Positions 23,661-34,674 of a stretch of 64,000 nucleotides of DNA are shown one piece after another; position 1 is the first letter of the stretch; every line of letters starts with the position of its first letter. Source of the stretch: Isoetes taiwanensis (lineage: Eukaryota > Streptophyta > Lycopodiopsida > Isoetales > Isoetaceae); assembly GCA_021234155.1 (NCBI GenBank), contig JAJEKV010000056.1:9039488-9103487 (forward strand). The letters run 5' to 3'. Made by a program: the position numbers and the translations under genes. The notes beneath the pieces were generated by a model. That model was not told where the DNA came from. It did not search any database and was given only the letters and a program-made list of their open reading frames with translations.

Positions 23661-24293
23661 AGAAACACGCACCCGACAATGTCAGGCATTAATATTGGAG
23701 AATGAATAAATGTAATGGAGTTTATACATGAACGTTTCTAGTTTTATCCATACTTGAAGAAATTGTACCTGATAAATATAGAACTTTGGCTACTCAATTG
23801 TCTCCTTTTGTGAAGCTATAGATTTACTTGTTGCATAATCATGCCATCCATGTTTTGTTCATTCCCATGTCTAAGCACATTTATATCTGTATATTTTGCA
23901 CACAACATATAGGGTCCAATTTTAATAACAAAATATAAGCAAAAGAGATATTTGTTTTTGATGATATGTTTCACATGTATTATTACATGCCCCATTCAAG
24001 AGCTACATACTCCTCTCACTTTTTTAGCATTTTTGAAACATAAATCTATAAACCCTAAATCTTAAAACCTATGAAGCCTAAATCCAAAACGCTAAACCCT
24101 AGAATAGTAGTTGTGATTGGTTGATTGGGCCTTAGTAGCTATATGTATAGTCCATCTCCACATCCTCAAAACATGCTTTTGCATCATAGATGCATCATTG
24201 AGAGAAAATAAGTAGAAATTGGATGTAAACTTTTATGCAAATTGTTTATAAAGTTGTTTGTATTGATGTGGATGGGCCTCAACAATTTTATAG

Positions 24294-24430
24294 TGACAAA
24301 TGTTGATGTTTGTGGGAGTTGATGTTCTCCACTAATGTTTCTTTTTGTGGTCAAATCCATCTTAAGAGAAGGTAGAGATTTGTGCAGTGCAATCATCACC
24401 CATATGAAAATGTGAAATGTTTCATTGAAT
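24294..24430 (+). repeat. Tandem-duplicated target segment, unit 1
   Basis: This block starts GTGACAAATGTTGATG and ends near ATCATCACCCATATGAAAAT. A second diverged unit follows directly, but it is interrupted after its first 12 bases by the 8-kb LINE and by the reverse LINE copy, and resumes at 33432-33600 (GTTGATATTTATGAGAGTTG and ATCATCACACGTATGAAAT). Unit 1 thus shows what the empty target looked like. Confidence 0.7.
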
Positions 24431-24442
24431 GTGACAAATGTT
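24431..24442. repeat. Left target-site duplication of the 8-kb LINE
   Basis: The 12 bases GTGACAAATGTT recur exactly at 32496-32507, directly after the LINE poly(A). This fixes the left border of the element at 24443. Confidence 0.85.
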
Positions 24443-24667
24443 GAATACTAATGCTCATTCTACCGGAGAGATGCGGAAAAAAATGCAAGCGCCTAAAATC
24501 TTGCATTTTTTGTCTTTTATCTCCTTTTTCAGTTTAAACCCCTTTCTTGGCATTTTTTGTGAAGAATTTGCTCGATCCTTCTGAATTGGCACTCGAATTC
24601 CCTCTGATCGAGAGCTAGCCTGGTAGGGGCTAGCATTTTGCTGAATCTAGAATGCAAAGACCTATTG

Positions 24668-24988
24668 ATGGATACCAAAATCTTTGCAATTCTAAAGCAG
24701 GATAGTAGATTAATCTGTGGTTTTCTAATTGGCTCTCCTGATGAATTGTGGAACTCTCTTATAATCAGAAGTCTTTTCCCCTATCACAAATTCCAATTTG
24801 AATGCTTTTTTGTACCGGGTTGTGAAGAATTTCAAAGACAAATTATTGATTCTTGGCTTGAAGAATGTCTTGGAACCAAGAATATCGAAGCTACAGCTAT
24901 TGTTCGAGCATTTTGTGAGCATTTGGATTCAAAAATCACTGTGAAACTGTATTCTGAACCTGATTTGGGAGATTTCTCATCAAATTAA
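24668..24988 (+). CDS. Small frame in the LINE 5' region (ORF0-like, unknown)
   Basis: An ATG-started frame of 106 codons precedes ORF1 by about 200 bases. It contains GSPDELWNSLIIRSLFP and PGCEEFQRQIIDSWLEECLG and ends DLGDFSSN. The composition is protein-like, with balanced charged and aromatic residues and a Leu/Ile-rich core. I do not recognise a domain. It might be an upstream frame that regulates ORF1, an accessory protein, or a chance frame. No Kozak-like context stands out. Confidence 0.35.
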   Translation: MDTKIFAILKQDSRLICGFLIGSPDELWNSLIIRSLFPYHKFQFECFFVPGCEEFQRQIIDSWLEECLGTKNIEATAIVRAFCEHLDSKITVKLYSEPDLGDFSSN

Positions 24989-25184
24989 GGGGAAAGTAAG
25001 TGGAATTCATGCTCTTTTCTTTGACAATTTCGGCTTTGAGGTTGCATTCCAGTCATCTCATCTATAGTTAGGATCTTGTCTGGTCTCAATTCCCCTTCTC
25101 TATCCTCTACTTTCCACATTTTCTCTCATCTGCCTTCCTTTGCGTTTAATTTTCCCTTTGTTGTCTCCACCTGAACCTTTTTCA

Positions 25185-27770
25185 ATGGACAAAAAAAATA
25201 GCATTAGCCCTAAATTTCTTCCTCTGCTTCATTCTTTTTCTACTCTGACGCCAGGAGAACGATCTGCTCTTCTCTCTAAGTTAAGATCCTTCCATAAAAA
25301 TCCTAAAGATTTTATTCTCTTTGGCAATTTCGCTAATTCTGCAGATCATAGCCAGGGGATGGATCCTAAAACTTTCAAGACTCCAGAATGGGATAACCTC
25401 ACCAAGGATCCAGATACGTGGGGTCGGGTTCCTTTGCTTGATCCTGTCTCTCAAATTCCAGTTCCATATGGGGTCCCCAAACCATCTGTCGAGATCCAAA
25501 CGGATGATACCTATGATGCTGCACTGATGGAACTTCGACCAATAGAAGGAAGCAAACAAAAACTATACCATGGTATTTCTCTCGATCTTCCTTCAGTTCA
25601 TTCTAAGATATCTTCTTTAAAAGATACTGCTGTTCTTATCAAAGTTACCAAGTCTGGCATCCAACTGGACAAATTATGGTCCTTCTGCCTTAACCTCCAA
25701 AAAGGTGTTCTCATCAATGCCATGTACTGGTTAAACTTTCCTTATATAATGGTAGAGTGTGGCAGTCAAAGAACAACTAATTATCTTCTCAAACTTGGCT
25801 CTCTAACCTTTGAATCTTACTATTTGGCTTTCCTGAAATGGGACCCGAAATTAAACTCAGAGAGCATGGGAAACTTTTGTGTGGCCTCTACAACCTTGCA
25901 GGGATTGAGTCCTATTTACTGGAATGAAGAATGCTTTAAGCTTCTTTTTAATTCCATTGGGAATTACATTTGCATTGATTACTCCCCTTCCAGATCCCCA
26001 AGAGCTTTCATACAGCTTGACTTATCCAAAAATGTACCCACCTCCATTCCTTTCTCTGATGCCTTTGGCCAAAGCTCTTACCTATATTTGAGATGGTCTG
26101 GCTTACCTCCTCAATGCCAAAATTGTCTAAAAAGACATTTTTAGTACCGTGAATGCTCAGTGGATGCAGGTATGGTCAACAATGTGGTATCTCAACTGGA
26201 AAACAATAAAGACTGTCCTCTCAATTATGGAGCTACAGATAAGCATAAGGGAATGCATATTTCAAAAAATTATGGAGCTACAGTTAAGCATAAGGGATTG
26301 CATATTTTAGAAAAGTCAGAAGTATCAACCATGACTAATATAGAGGTCAACCCTAGTCAAACTCACCACTGGCACAAAGTCAATGGGAGTAAAAAGAGAA
26401 TCAGGAACAATCAACTCAAAAAGCAAGGATCAGCATGGCAGAAGAATGATATTAATGACAGGATAACCTACAATCTAAAGGTCAACTTTGCAACAGTCAA
26501 CTGCTCGGGAATCAAAGTCCTTCAAAATTTTGAAAGACACAGGGATAAAGGGAAAGCTCCAATGCAGTACAATGAGTCAGGCACAGAGAAACTTCACAAC
26601 ATGTTGAATCATGTGATTGCTGAGTCTAAGCAAAAGACTCACAACTTGCCTGAACACCTAAGCCATGTCAGAGATAAGAGTGTTCCATTATTTAATAAAA
26701 GCCATGCTAGTCAAAAGCCAGCCATTCTAAAAGGTTTGAAGATTTGTGATCAAATCTTGGCAGACACTTATACAATTGCTGCTCAAGAGGGTCCCAAAAA
26801 GACATGTACCTCAGTTAAAACAATTCAGCACAATGTTTCAAAGGTTATGCAAAATAATACAGCTCATCGAACTAAAGATCCTGCAGACTGCATAATTCAA
26901 GGTTCACCATCCACAAAAAATCATAGAGATGCTTCTCAACTGTCATCACCAAGCCAAGACATTGTTGCTGCTGCTCCAGATCTATTTGAAGATCCAAAAG
27001 GTAACTCAATCACTCAGACTGAACCTGAGGAAAGCCTGGTGGACAAGATTGACTGCTCCAATAAATTCCAGGTACTTGCTAGCTTAAATGTTGATCAGGA
27101 TTTAGATTTGTTATTGAGCAATAAAGCAATCGAACTTGGTCAGAATGCTCCTTCATTTTCCCCTAAAAATATCCAAGACCATCACCAGCCATTTTCTGAC
27201 CCCTTAATTGACCTTAACAATCTGCCCTCTCATATTCCAATTATCACCTCCCCTATTTCAAAAGAAATTGCAGATCAGTTGGCAGTTCTACAAGATGGCA
27301 TTCAAGTGATCTCCACCAGTCAAGACAAACTTAATGATTTGGAAAACTCAGAAGACCCTGCTGTTGATGTGGAAATGGTAAAGGAAACTCTAGTTATGGT
27401 TAAAGATACAGAATCAGAGAAAGAATCGGATACAGTAAACTTGGACCACTCTCTACAGTGCAATAATGAGGATGCTACAGACAGGCAAGTACCCTTTTAT
27501 TATAATTCCACAGAATTGGATAACATAGTAGATTCTTTGAATTTGTTTGAGTTCATTCCTGGTGGATGTTCTGATGATGAATTAGAGAGTGATAAGAAAA
27601 ACTGGGGTAATGAAAATTTTATGTCTAACTCCTTGGTTAATAAGAAGCCTAATAAGGATCCTAAAGCTAAAAAGAAAAAAAAGGCCTCTTCCAAGTCTAA
27701 AATTCTACCCTGTATTCATAGAACCCCTGCAGAAAATACTAGAAGTAAAAAGAACAAAAGAAACAAATAA
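25185..27770 (+). pseudogene. LINE ORF1: DUF4283-like RNA-binding protein with zinc knuckle, one in-frame stop
   Basis: ORF1 proteins of plant L1 elements bind the element RNA and act as chaperones in the ribonucleoprotein. The frame starts MDKKNSISPKF. The DUF4283-like region lies at about residues 145-310 (AVLIKVTKSGIQLDKLWSFC, INAMYWLNFPYIMVECG, WSGLPPQC). The CCHC knuckle reads CQNCLKRHF, then TAG at 26142-26144, then YRECS in the same frame; a Gly also seems missing between R and H. After the stop the frame is open for another 540 codons, Ser/Asn/Asp-rich and ending in basic runs (KKKKKASSKSK, RSKKNKRNK). A single stop in an otherwise open 860-codon frame suggests recent inactivation or readthrough. 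The basic tail may serve nucleic acid binding. Confidence 0.8.
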
Positions 27771-27813
27771 TTGTGTTCTCTTTCCTTCTTAGTCTGGTTT
27801 TTGTTTTAGCTCT

Positions 27814-30800
27814 ATGAAGATAATTTCTTGGAATGTTAGGGGGATCAAAGGGCCAATTAAGAGAAGAAGAATTATTTCTCAACTCAGACTTTATAAGGCT
27901 GACATCATTCTACTTCAGGAAACCAAACTGCCTAAATTTGAAAGTTCTAATCTCTCGGATTGGATCTACCCAGGTTCATCTTCCATCTGGATTGAGGCTT
28001 CTGGAACCAGTGGGGGATTAACTATGATATGGAAATCTCTGACTCATGTTTCTTTTCACAATAGTCCTACTAAGTGTTGGCAGGCAGTAATCTTTTCCAT
28101 TAATAACTCCAATTTTGGAGTTATTAATATTTATGCTCCAACTTGTCCAAAAGAAAGGGAAGCTATCTGGCCTGACATTAACTCTTGGATTTCATCTCAA
28201 CCTAATATGAATTGGGTTGTCTCTGGAGATTTTAATAATACTCCAAACTGGGATATGAAATTAGGCAACAAAATTAATATGTCCACTCTAGAGAGAGTTA
28301 ACTGGGATACCTTTATTTCTGACACCAGCCTGATTTATGTGCCATCTTCTACAGCAAGTTACACTTGGTCAAACAAGCAAAAAGATTCCAAAAGAGTTTT
28401 CTGTGCCCTTGATAGATTCTATGTTTCCAATTCCATTGACTCTTTTTGGGATAATTGTTTTGTGACTAGTGATGAAGCCATTTCCATATCAGACCATCAA
28501 CCACAGTTTCTTCATTCTAATCATTTGCTGAATCTTCCTAGAGATGGGAATATCCCTTTCAAATTTAATTGCTCCCTTCTTCACAATGAGCAATTCTGTT
28601 TGGACTTCAGAAAATTCTATCAGAGATTGCAAAACTGCCACAGTCAGTCCATGAAAATTTTATATTCCAAGATCAAACAAACCAAATCTTGGATCAAGGA
28701 GTGGTCTCACTCCAACTTCAAGGAGAAATCTAGGCAAATGGAAAGCTTTTTTGCTAAAATGAAAGACATTAGATCTCGTCTCCAGAATGATCCTTATAAT
28801 GTTGATCTTCATATTGGTGAGGAGATTTTGGAACAAATCAAATCCATAGAAGAGGCTGAGGCCAAGAGTTATGCCATCAAATGTAAAATCAAGTATAACA
28901 AAGAGATGGACCTTGGTAGCTCCAAATTCTTCTACAGGGCTGCCAAAAATAGAATGCTCAACAATTCTATTATGCAAGTGCAAACTAAAAATGGCATTAC
29001 CATTGACAACCCCCCTGGGATCAAGAATTTCTTCCATGATCAGTATGCTTCTCTTTTCAATGACAAAGTCAATAGCCCTGATATTACCTCAAAAAATATT
29101 GAATTCAACTCTATGATCAACCAGATTATCCCAAATTGCCAAAACTTAATGGATGAGTCTATTGCTGCACTCCCCTCTGAGAATGAAATTCATAATGTCC
29201 TCCTTACTTTCAGCAAAGGGAAATCCCCAGGACCTGATGGCTTGCCCCCCGAGTTCTTCATGCAATTTTGGGATGTGCTAAAAGATGACATTGTCAAGAT
29301 GGTTCATGGCTTTTGGAGAACTGAACACTTGCACTCTTCCATTTCTGCTGGATTTATCACGCTCATTCCCAAAATTGATAAGCCTGTATCTTTCTCTGTT
29401 TGGAGGCCTATTTCCCTGACCAACTCTACCTACAAATTATGTGCTAAGCTTATAGCCAATAGAGTCAAGCCTTTTCTTCAGAAACATATTGATATCAAGC
29501 AATCTGCTTTCTTGCCTAATAGATTCATTCTTGACAATCATATTGTAGCTATGGAAGGGTTGCATTGGAATAAGGTTTCCTCCCAGAGTTGTGTTCTTCT
29601 TAAGCTTGACTTCAAAAGGGCTTTTGACTCGGTCAATTGGGATTTTCTTGAGTTAGCATTGAAGAAAATTGGATTTAACAACAAAATTATCTCTTTAATT
29701 TTTTGTCTCAATTCTATGGCTAACTCCTCTGTTCTCATTAATGGCTCTCCCTCAAATTTCTTCAAGCTGGCCAGGGGAGTTAGGCAGGGTTGCCCTCTAG
29801 CTCCCTACCTTTTCTTAGTGGCTGCTGAAATGCTTACCAGGGCAGTAGATTTTCATCAAGAATGTGGTAGCATCAAAGGTCTTGATCTTCCAGATAGTAA
29901 AGGTAGCTTGATTATTTCTCAATATGCAGATGACACATTTGCATTTCTTGATTCTAGCTCTGATAACATTGCCAAATTTCTTAGCATTGTTGATTTATTC
30001 TCTGCTGCCTCTGGAATATATCTGAACATTAACAAAAGCATTATTATTGGAGACTCTTCTCAGAATTCAATTTGTGATATCAAAGTTATGAGTGCCATGC
30101 AAGCCACAAAACTTCTTGAAATGCCTTTGTCTCTGAACTCCAACATCAAAGGTTTGTGGGATCCTATTTTACAGAGAATTAGGAAGAAATTGAATATTTT
30201 CAGAAATTCTTTATCTCTAGCTGGCCGAACCTTAATTGCAAATTCTGTACTGGCTGCTTCCCATATCTATTTCTCCTCTGCTTTAGTGGCTTCCAAATTG
30301 ATCTACAATGAGCTTGAAAAGACTATTAGGAATTTTATCTGGAATGGTAACCACTCAGTTAATTGGGATTCAGTCACTCGATCTAAAAGTTATGGTGGTC
30401 TAGGCTGCAAAAATTTGTATCTTCAAGCCTGTGCTTTGGCTGGAAAGTTCATTTGGAGAACCTTATCAGGTAATAATTCAATGGCTTCCATTTTCATTAG
30501 GCACTGGATCTCATGTTCTTACCCTGAAGGGCGTCCTTCTATTAAGCACTCTCTACCTGAGTCTGCATTTTGCACTATCCACCCTGGTATTAATACATCT
30601 CCTCTTATGCACAATATGTTCAAGGCTTGGAATTTGGTACAGAATTGTTTTGATGAGCCAGATCTGCAGGATCATCATATGCAATCCTCTCTTTTTTGGT
30701 CTGCTGGATTTAAAGACACCAACAATAATATTCTGGCTTTGAAGCATCCCAAAACCTACAAGAAGTGGACCAACCTTGGTATTGCTCAGGTCAAGGATTT

Positions 30801-31629
30801 ATTTGCAAATGGACACTTCATCTCTTGGACTAATTTTAGAAGAGTGATAAAGTTATCTTCCTTCATTTCAAAAACATTCTTGCTAGATGTACCAATCTGG
30901 CTGACTATGGTAGTGGCCTCACTTGGAGAATTAATGGGATTAATAGCTACAAAGTCAGTAGGGTTTATGCTAGACTTAATCTCAAGAACAGCCCTGTCAA
31001 AGCAAGAGTCAAGTGGTCCATATCTGAAGATGACTGCAAAAATTTATTCAAGAATACCTGGAACTCCTACTGCCCCCCAAAGGTCAACTATTTCATCTGG
31101 TTGATTGCCCAAAGGAGTCTTCCAAATCTTGTCTCCCTGTCTAAGAGAAACACGACCATTGTGCCTATTTATCAATCTAATTGCAGATGAATCCATGGAT
31201 CATATCTTTCAGTGCCCTAAGCTATCTAATTTTTGGAATTGGTTCCATGTTAAATTTGGCCATTTATTCTGTGCTAATACTCAGGGCAACTTGCTAAATT
31301 GCATTCAAAACAATGATGCCTTCAAAAACACAGTTATATTTACTGCACTTTGGAATATTTGGAAATCTAGAAATAGGATTGTGCATGGTCATAAAAAATT
31401 CTCCACATTTTGGATCAAGATGTCCTTTCAGCGAGATCTAGAAGCATATGGTACAGCTCACAAGTGTAAATTCGCAGACTCTTATGACAGAAATTGGGAT
31501 CACATTGGTAAATTTATTGGTGGTTATAACATTTTTGTCTCTCATCTTCAAGTTATCAATTCTAATGCCCCTTTCTCTGATTTGTTTGATAGAATATCTG
31601 GAATTTCTCAAAGGGGAGGGCAGGACTAA
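27814..31629 (+). pseudogene. LINE ORF2: APE endonuclease, reverse transcriptase, zinc-binding end
   Basis: ORF2 nicks target DNA and copies the element RNA at the nick. It starts 43 bases after ORF1. Domains in order: APE-type endonuclease at residues 1-230 (ISWNVRG, LLQETKL, INIYAP, GDFNN, SDHQP); RT at about 470-780 (GKSPGPDGLPPEF, WRPISLTNSTYKLCAKLIAN, LLKLDFKRAFDSVNWDF, GVRQGCPLAPYLF, SQYADDTFAFL with the YADD site, LNINKS); and the RT-associated region to the end. Near 30868-30880, at a run of five A, the frame shifts so that the true product continues as CTNLADYGSGLTWRINGINS and PPKVNYFIWLIAQRSLP. Near 31185 it shifts back to ADESMDHIFQCPKLSNFWNW and stops at 31629. No RNase H domain is visible. 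Catalytic motifs are intact, so inactivation is recent. Confidence 0.9.
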
Positions 31630-32077
31630 ATTCGATACCATGCTAAGCTATCATGAAGCCACCTTATACAGCAATAGTACAGGGGTTGCAGACTTAAAGC
31701 CTCCAGGGCCAGATGCATCACTGGATGAGATCAAATTATATGAGGTCAGAAGCAACAGTAATGAAAGATCATGGGCTAAAATCTACTGCATAGAGGTTGT
31801 ACAGATGTATTGCCTATTCAACTTCCTCTTTATGTATCACTTTTCCTTGACAGAAAGGCAGCTTAGCAGATACAGGGAGTTGTATTATTCACATAAAATG
31901 CTAGCTGATCTATATGGTACATTGCTGCTACTCATGGGAAAGGAAGACATCCACTATCTGCTCATGGAGAATGGATCAGAGTTTAATAGCTACAAGTTTG
32001 GCACAGGCAAAGGTTTTTATTGGGTATACAATTCCATCTTTGATCAGATTACACGCCAAGATTCCCCTACTGCTTAG
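31448..32077 (+). CDS. Extra frame overlapping and following LINE ORF2 (unknown)
   Basis: A 209-codon ATG frame overlaps the last 180 bases of ORF2 in another frame and continues 448 bases beyond it. The non-overlapping part contains GVADLKPPGPDASLDEIKLY, ERSWAKIYCIEVV, a hydrophobic stretch around FNFLFMYHFSL, and LLMGKEDIHYLLMENGSEF. A stop-free run of that length in AT-rich DNA is unusual for a LINE 3' untranslated region. It may be a captured host exon, an ORF3-like frame, or chance. No family is recognised. Confidence 0.35.
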   Translation: MVQLTSVNSQTLMTEIGITLVNLLVVITFLSLIFKLSILMPLSLICLIEYLEFLKGEGRTKFDTMLSYHEATLYSNSTGVADLKPPGPDASLDEIKLYEVRSNSNERSWAKIYCIEVVQMYCLFNFLFMYHFSLTERQLSRYRELYYSHKMLADLYGTLLLLMGKEDIHYLLMENGSEFNSYKFGTGKGFYWVYNSIFDQITRQDSPTA

Positions 32078-32507
32078 TCCTTCATCCTAAATTGCATATT
32101 GCCAATTCAACACTTCTCTTTACATTCTGAACTTCTGCAATTTGCTTATGCTCAATAACTTGTCTTCCTCTTGTCTCTATTCTACTGTACTTGGAAGGTA
32201 ATTTCATAATGCAGGTTTTTTGGACTTCATTTATGGATATCACAGGGATCTCCAGCTACAGCTCTCTCTCAAGGGGGCAAAGCAGTTCTGTTGGCATATT
32301 TGTGACTTTTGTGACTGAATTGACTGAATCTTTCGATACTTTTTGTTGTTAAGTTATTGCAACCTTGACTCTCTACTCGAGGTTTATTATATTTTGGCTG
32401 AAACTAATGTGGTAGTCTCTACTCCCATTAGTAAGACAATTGTATGGCTTTAATTAATTAATGGAAAAAACATCTCTTACCTTCAAAAAAAAAAAGTGAC
32501 AAATGTT

Positions 32508-33431
32508 TTTTTTTTTTTTTTTTGAAGAACGTGTTACTTTATTATACACTCAAAATATTACAAAGTACTTCCAGAAGTAAGAAATATCCCTGAAGCATCA
32601 ATCACTTTTAGATGATCACTCCATATTGGAAATTTAATACGATCAGGCCAATTGGAGATCTGAAAGCAATTATACAACTTCTTACGAATTTCTTGAAGTA
32701 CCACCTGAGAAGAAATATGCTTATCATAAAAGACCTTTCTTCGCCTTCGCTTCCATACACTCCATATTAGCCAAGACTTTGCCATGTGAAATGCAATCCT
32801 TTTAGAAGCAGTCCACTGATTTGGATAAATACCCAAAAGAAAGTGCTGACTATCCAAAGATACTCCAAAAAGAGAATGCAGCCAGGACCTAAGACTACTC
32901 ATTTCTGCGCACACAAATATAAACAATGCTCCAATGTTTCAATGCACCGCTCACACATTGGGCAAAGTGGGCTTACTCCCGGCTTAAAGCGATGAACCAT
33001 CTCATTAACTCTCAAAGAGCGATGAATCACCTGCCAAAGTAAAACATTTACCTTTGGAGGATTATATTTAGACCAAACAAGGTTCCAGATGGATTGCCAT
33101 TGAGAAGGCAAAGTCTGTAAGTGCCATTTTCGAGAAGGTGATAAAGTACTTGAGGATGTAAGCAATCTGTAGCATGAACTTACTAGCTTCTTGCCTTCTT
33201 TAATACCTTGAACAAAGTTCCAGCATCTCTGGTCACCAACCTTCTTAATTAAAGGAAGAGCACTTGCTACATAAGCCCATATACTAATATCTTTATCCAA
33301 CAACCCATATTTCTCCTGAAACCATTGCCAAGGAGCAATGTCAATACCAAAATACCACTGCTCAATAGAAATAATACCTGCTCTCCTCCACCTTGCTTGG
33401 GAATGCGCATGCATAAATTCTACAACTGGGT
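32508..33431 (-). mobile_element. 5'-truncated L1-type LINE copy, reverse orientation
   Basis: A reversed poly(A) begins at about 32508, immediately after the right target duplication of the 8-kb LINE. The minus strand encodes YGLLDKDISIWAYVASALP, then WHLQTLPSQWQSIWNLVW, PPKVNVLLWQVIHRSLRVNE, the zinc-binding block CPMCERCIETLEHCLYLC, a frame break near 32900, and LVLQEIRKKLYNCF-type sequence to the end. It is close to identical with the copy at 7661-8931 but starts further 3'. AAATGTT lies on both sides (32501-32507 and about 33434-33440) and may be its own target duplication. It belongs to a different subfamily from the 8-kb LINE. Confidence 0.87.
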
Positions 33432-33661
33432 GGAAAAATGTTGATATTTATGAGAGTTGATATTCTCCATTAATGTTTCTTTTCGTAATCGAATCCATCA
33501 AGAAAAAGGAATATGTTTGTGCATAATGTTTCATGAAACATTTTAAACTTGCTTGGCACCTTGCAATCATCACACGTATGAAATGTCAAATGCCACGTCT
33601 CGTGTTTCCATAATTTTATACCACATATATACCTACCTATTCACTACATGTTCATATACTA

Positions 33662-34258
33662 CACATATAATAATAACACATATACACATATAATATCATT
33701 GCGAATTTTTTCTAGTTCGTTCGTCAATTCTTAAGGCCCCGAAGGGGCCAAAATTTTTTTGGGTTAACACACAAACCATTATATCCAACACTTTAGAATT
33801 AAATCCCCCTTGAAACCCCCTTTGGTTTGGGTGCATATTCACACGGGGGGTGACTCCAGGCATCGAGAGCTGTTGGATAGGCATATTCACCCTTTATTCC
33901 TTAATCTACACCGTACGTAAAGTTCCTTGTTTGTGGGGTATGCATGTACAAAATTTGCTATACTGTATAACAAGTTTTGCAAAATACTATAAGATTTGTA
34001 GTAATATACTACATGGTGTTGATTTTGTATATGCAAAACATAATTTTAGGGGCTCTCGCTGCCCTACATCACCCCCCGTATGAATATGCACCCAAACCAA
34101 AGGGGGTTTCAAGGGGGATTTAATTCTAAAGTGTTGGATATAATGGTTTGTGTGTTAACCCAAAAAAAATTTGGCCCCTTCGGGGCCTTAAGAATTGACG
34201 AACGAACTAGAAAAAATTCGTAATGATATTATATGTGTATATGTGTTATTATTATATG
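33662..34258. mobile_element. Foldback/MITE element with inverted arms of about 195 bases
   Basis: The left arm (33662-33856) and right arm (34070-34258) are inverse copies with very few mismatches. Each contains AAGGCCCCGAAGGGGCC-like and AACCCCCTTTGGTTTGGG-like phrases and an outer AT-rich end with ATATAATATCATT. The spacer of about 210 bases has no coding signature. Such long arms fit a foldback or long-TIR Mutator-like non-autonomous element. The outer limits are blurred by the alternating AT repeat on both sides, so I cannot read a target duplication. Confidence 0.75.
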
Positions 34259-34589
34259 TTATTATATGTGTTATATTGATAAAAGGATAAATGTGAGGAG
34301 GATAGAAAAGAAAAGCCTGTCATAATGATGTTGCCATATTGATGTAATATGGATCCAACCGTCAATGTAGACCAAGACAAGATAAAATACCATCCTTGTC
34401 ATTGGAGCTGGGAGAATCTTAGAATCTCTTTAAAGACCTATTCGAAAATCCATCTGGCAAAAAGCCATAATAATTTATATTCAAACTCTAACCAGAACCA
34501 CAAAACATGCATCATACCATGCTTATAGCCCAAGGAACATTGGAACACTAGATTCTCGTTATTAGAATATGAGCAGACGTATAGTTTAT

Positions 34590-34660
34590 TATAACAAATA
34601 GCTATGAAAGTGCCCCCTAGGAGTTGAACCTAGGCATGGCCACCAAGACAAAAAAAAAAA
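34590..34660 (-). mobile_element. tRNA-like box-B segment (SINE or tRNA relic)
   Basis: On the minus strand, after a T-run, the segment TGGTGGCCATGCC leads into CCTAGGTTCAACTCCTAGG, a perfect five-base-pair T-arm with a loop matching box B (GGTTCAACTCC against GGTTCGANTCC). The rest of a tRNA cannot be completed, so this is more likely a SINE head or a tRNA fragment. It sits where the protease pseudogene loses its 3' part. Confidence 0.4.
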
Positions 34661-34674
34661 AAACCTAACTGTAT

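Larger units (their letters stand above)
24443..32495 (+). mobile_element. Nearly full-length L1-type LINE, about 8 kb
   Basis: The borders are set by the exact 12-bp duplication and by the terminal poly(A) at 32485-32495. Contents in order are a 5' region with a small frame (24668-24988), ORF1 (25185-27770), ORF2 (27814-31629), an overlapping extra frame (31448-32077) and a 3' untranslated region. The element looks full length because it reaches well upstream of ORF1. An in-frame stop in ORF1 and two compensating frameshifts in ORF2 make it inactive now. Length is above the 6-7 kb usual for plant L1 elements. Confidence 0.9.

Noticed and set aside
24040-24110. CCCTAAA-like words suggesting an interstitial telomeric repeat
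   Set aside because: The words are irregular (AAACCCTAAATC, ACCTATGAAGCCTAAATCC) and not in a fixed 7-base register.
28660-29037. 125-codon minus-strand frame inside LINE ORF2
   Set aside because: It is the antisense shadow of the ORF2 linker and RT start, with no independent motif.
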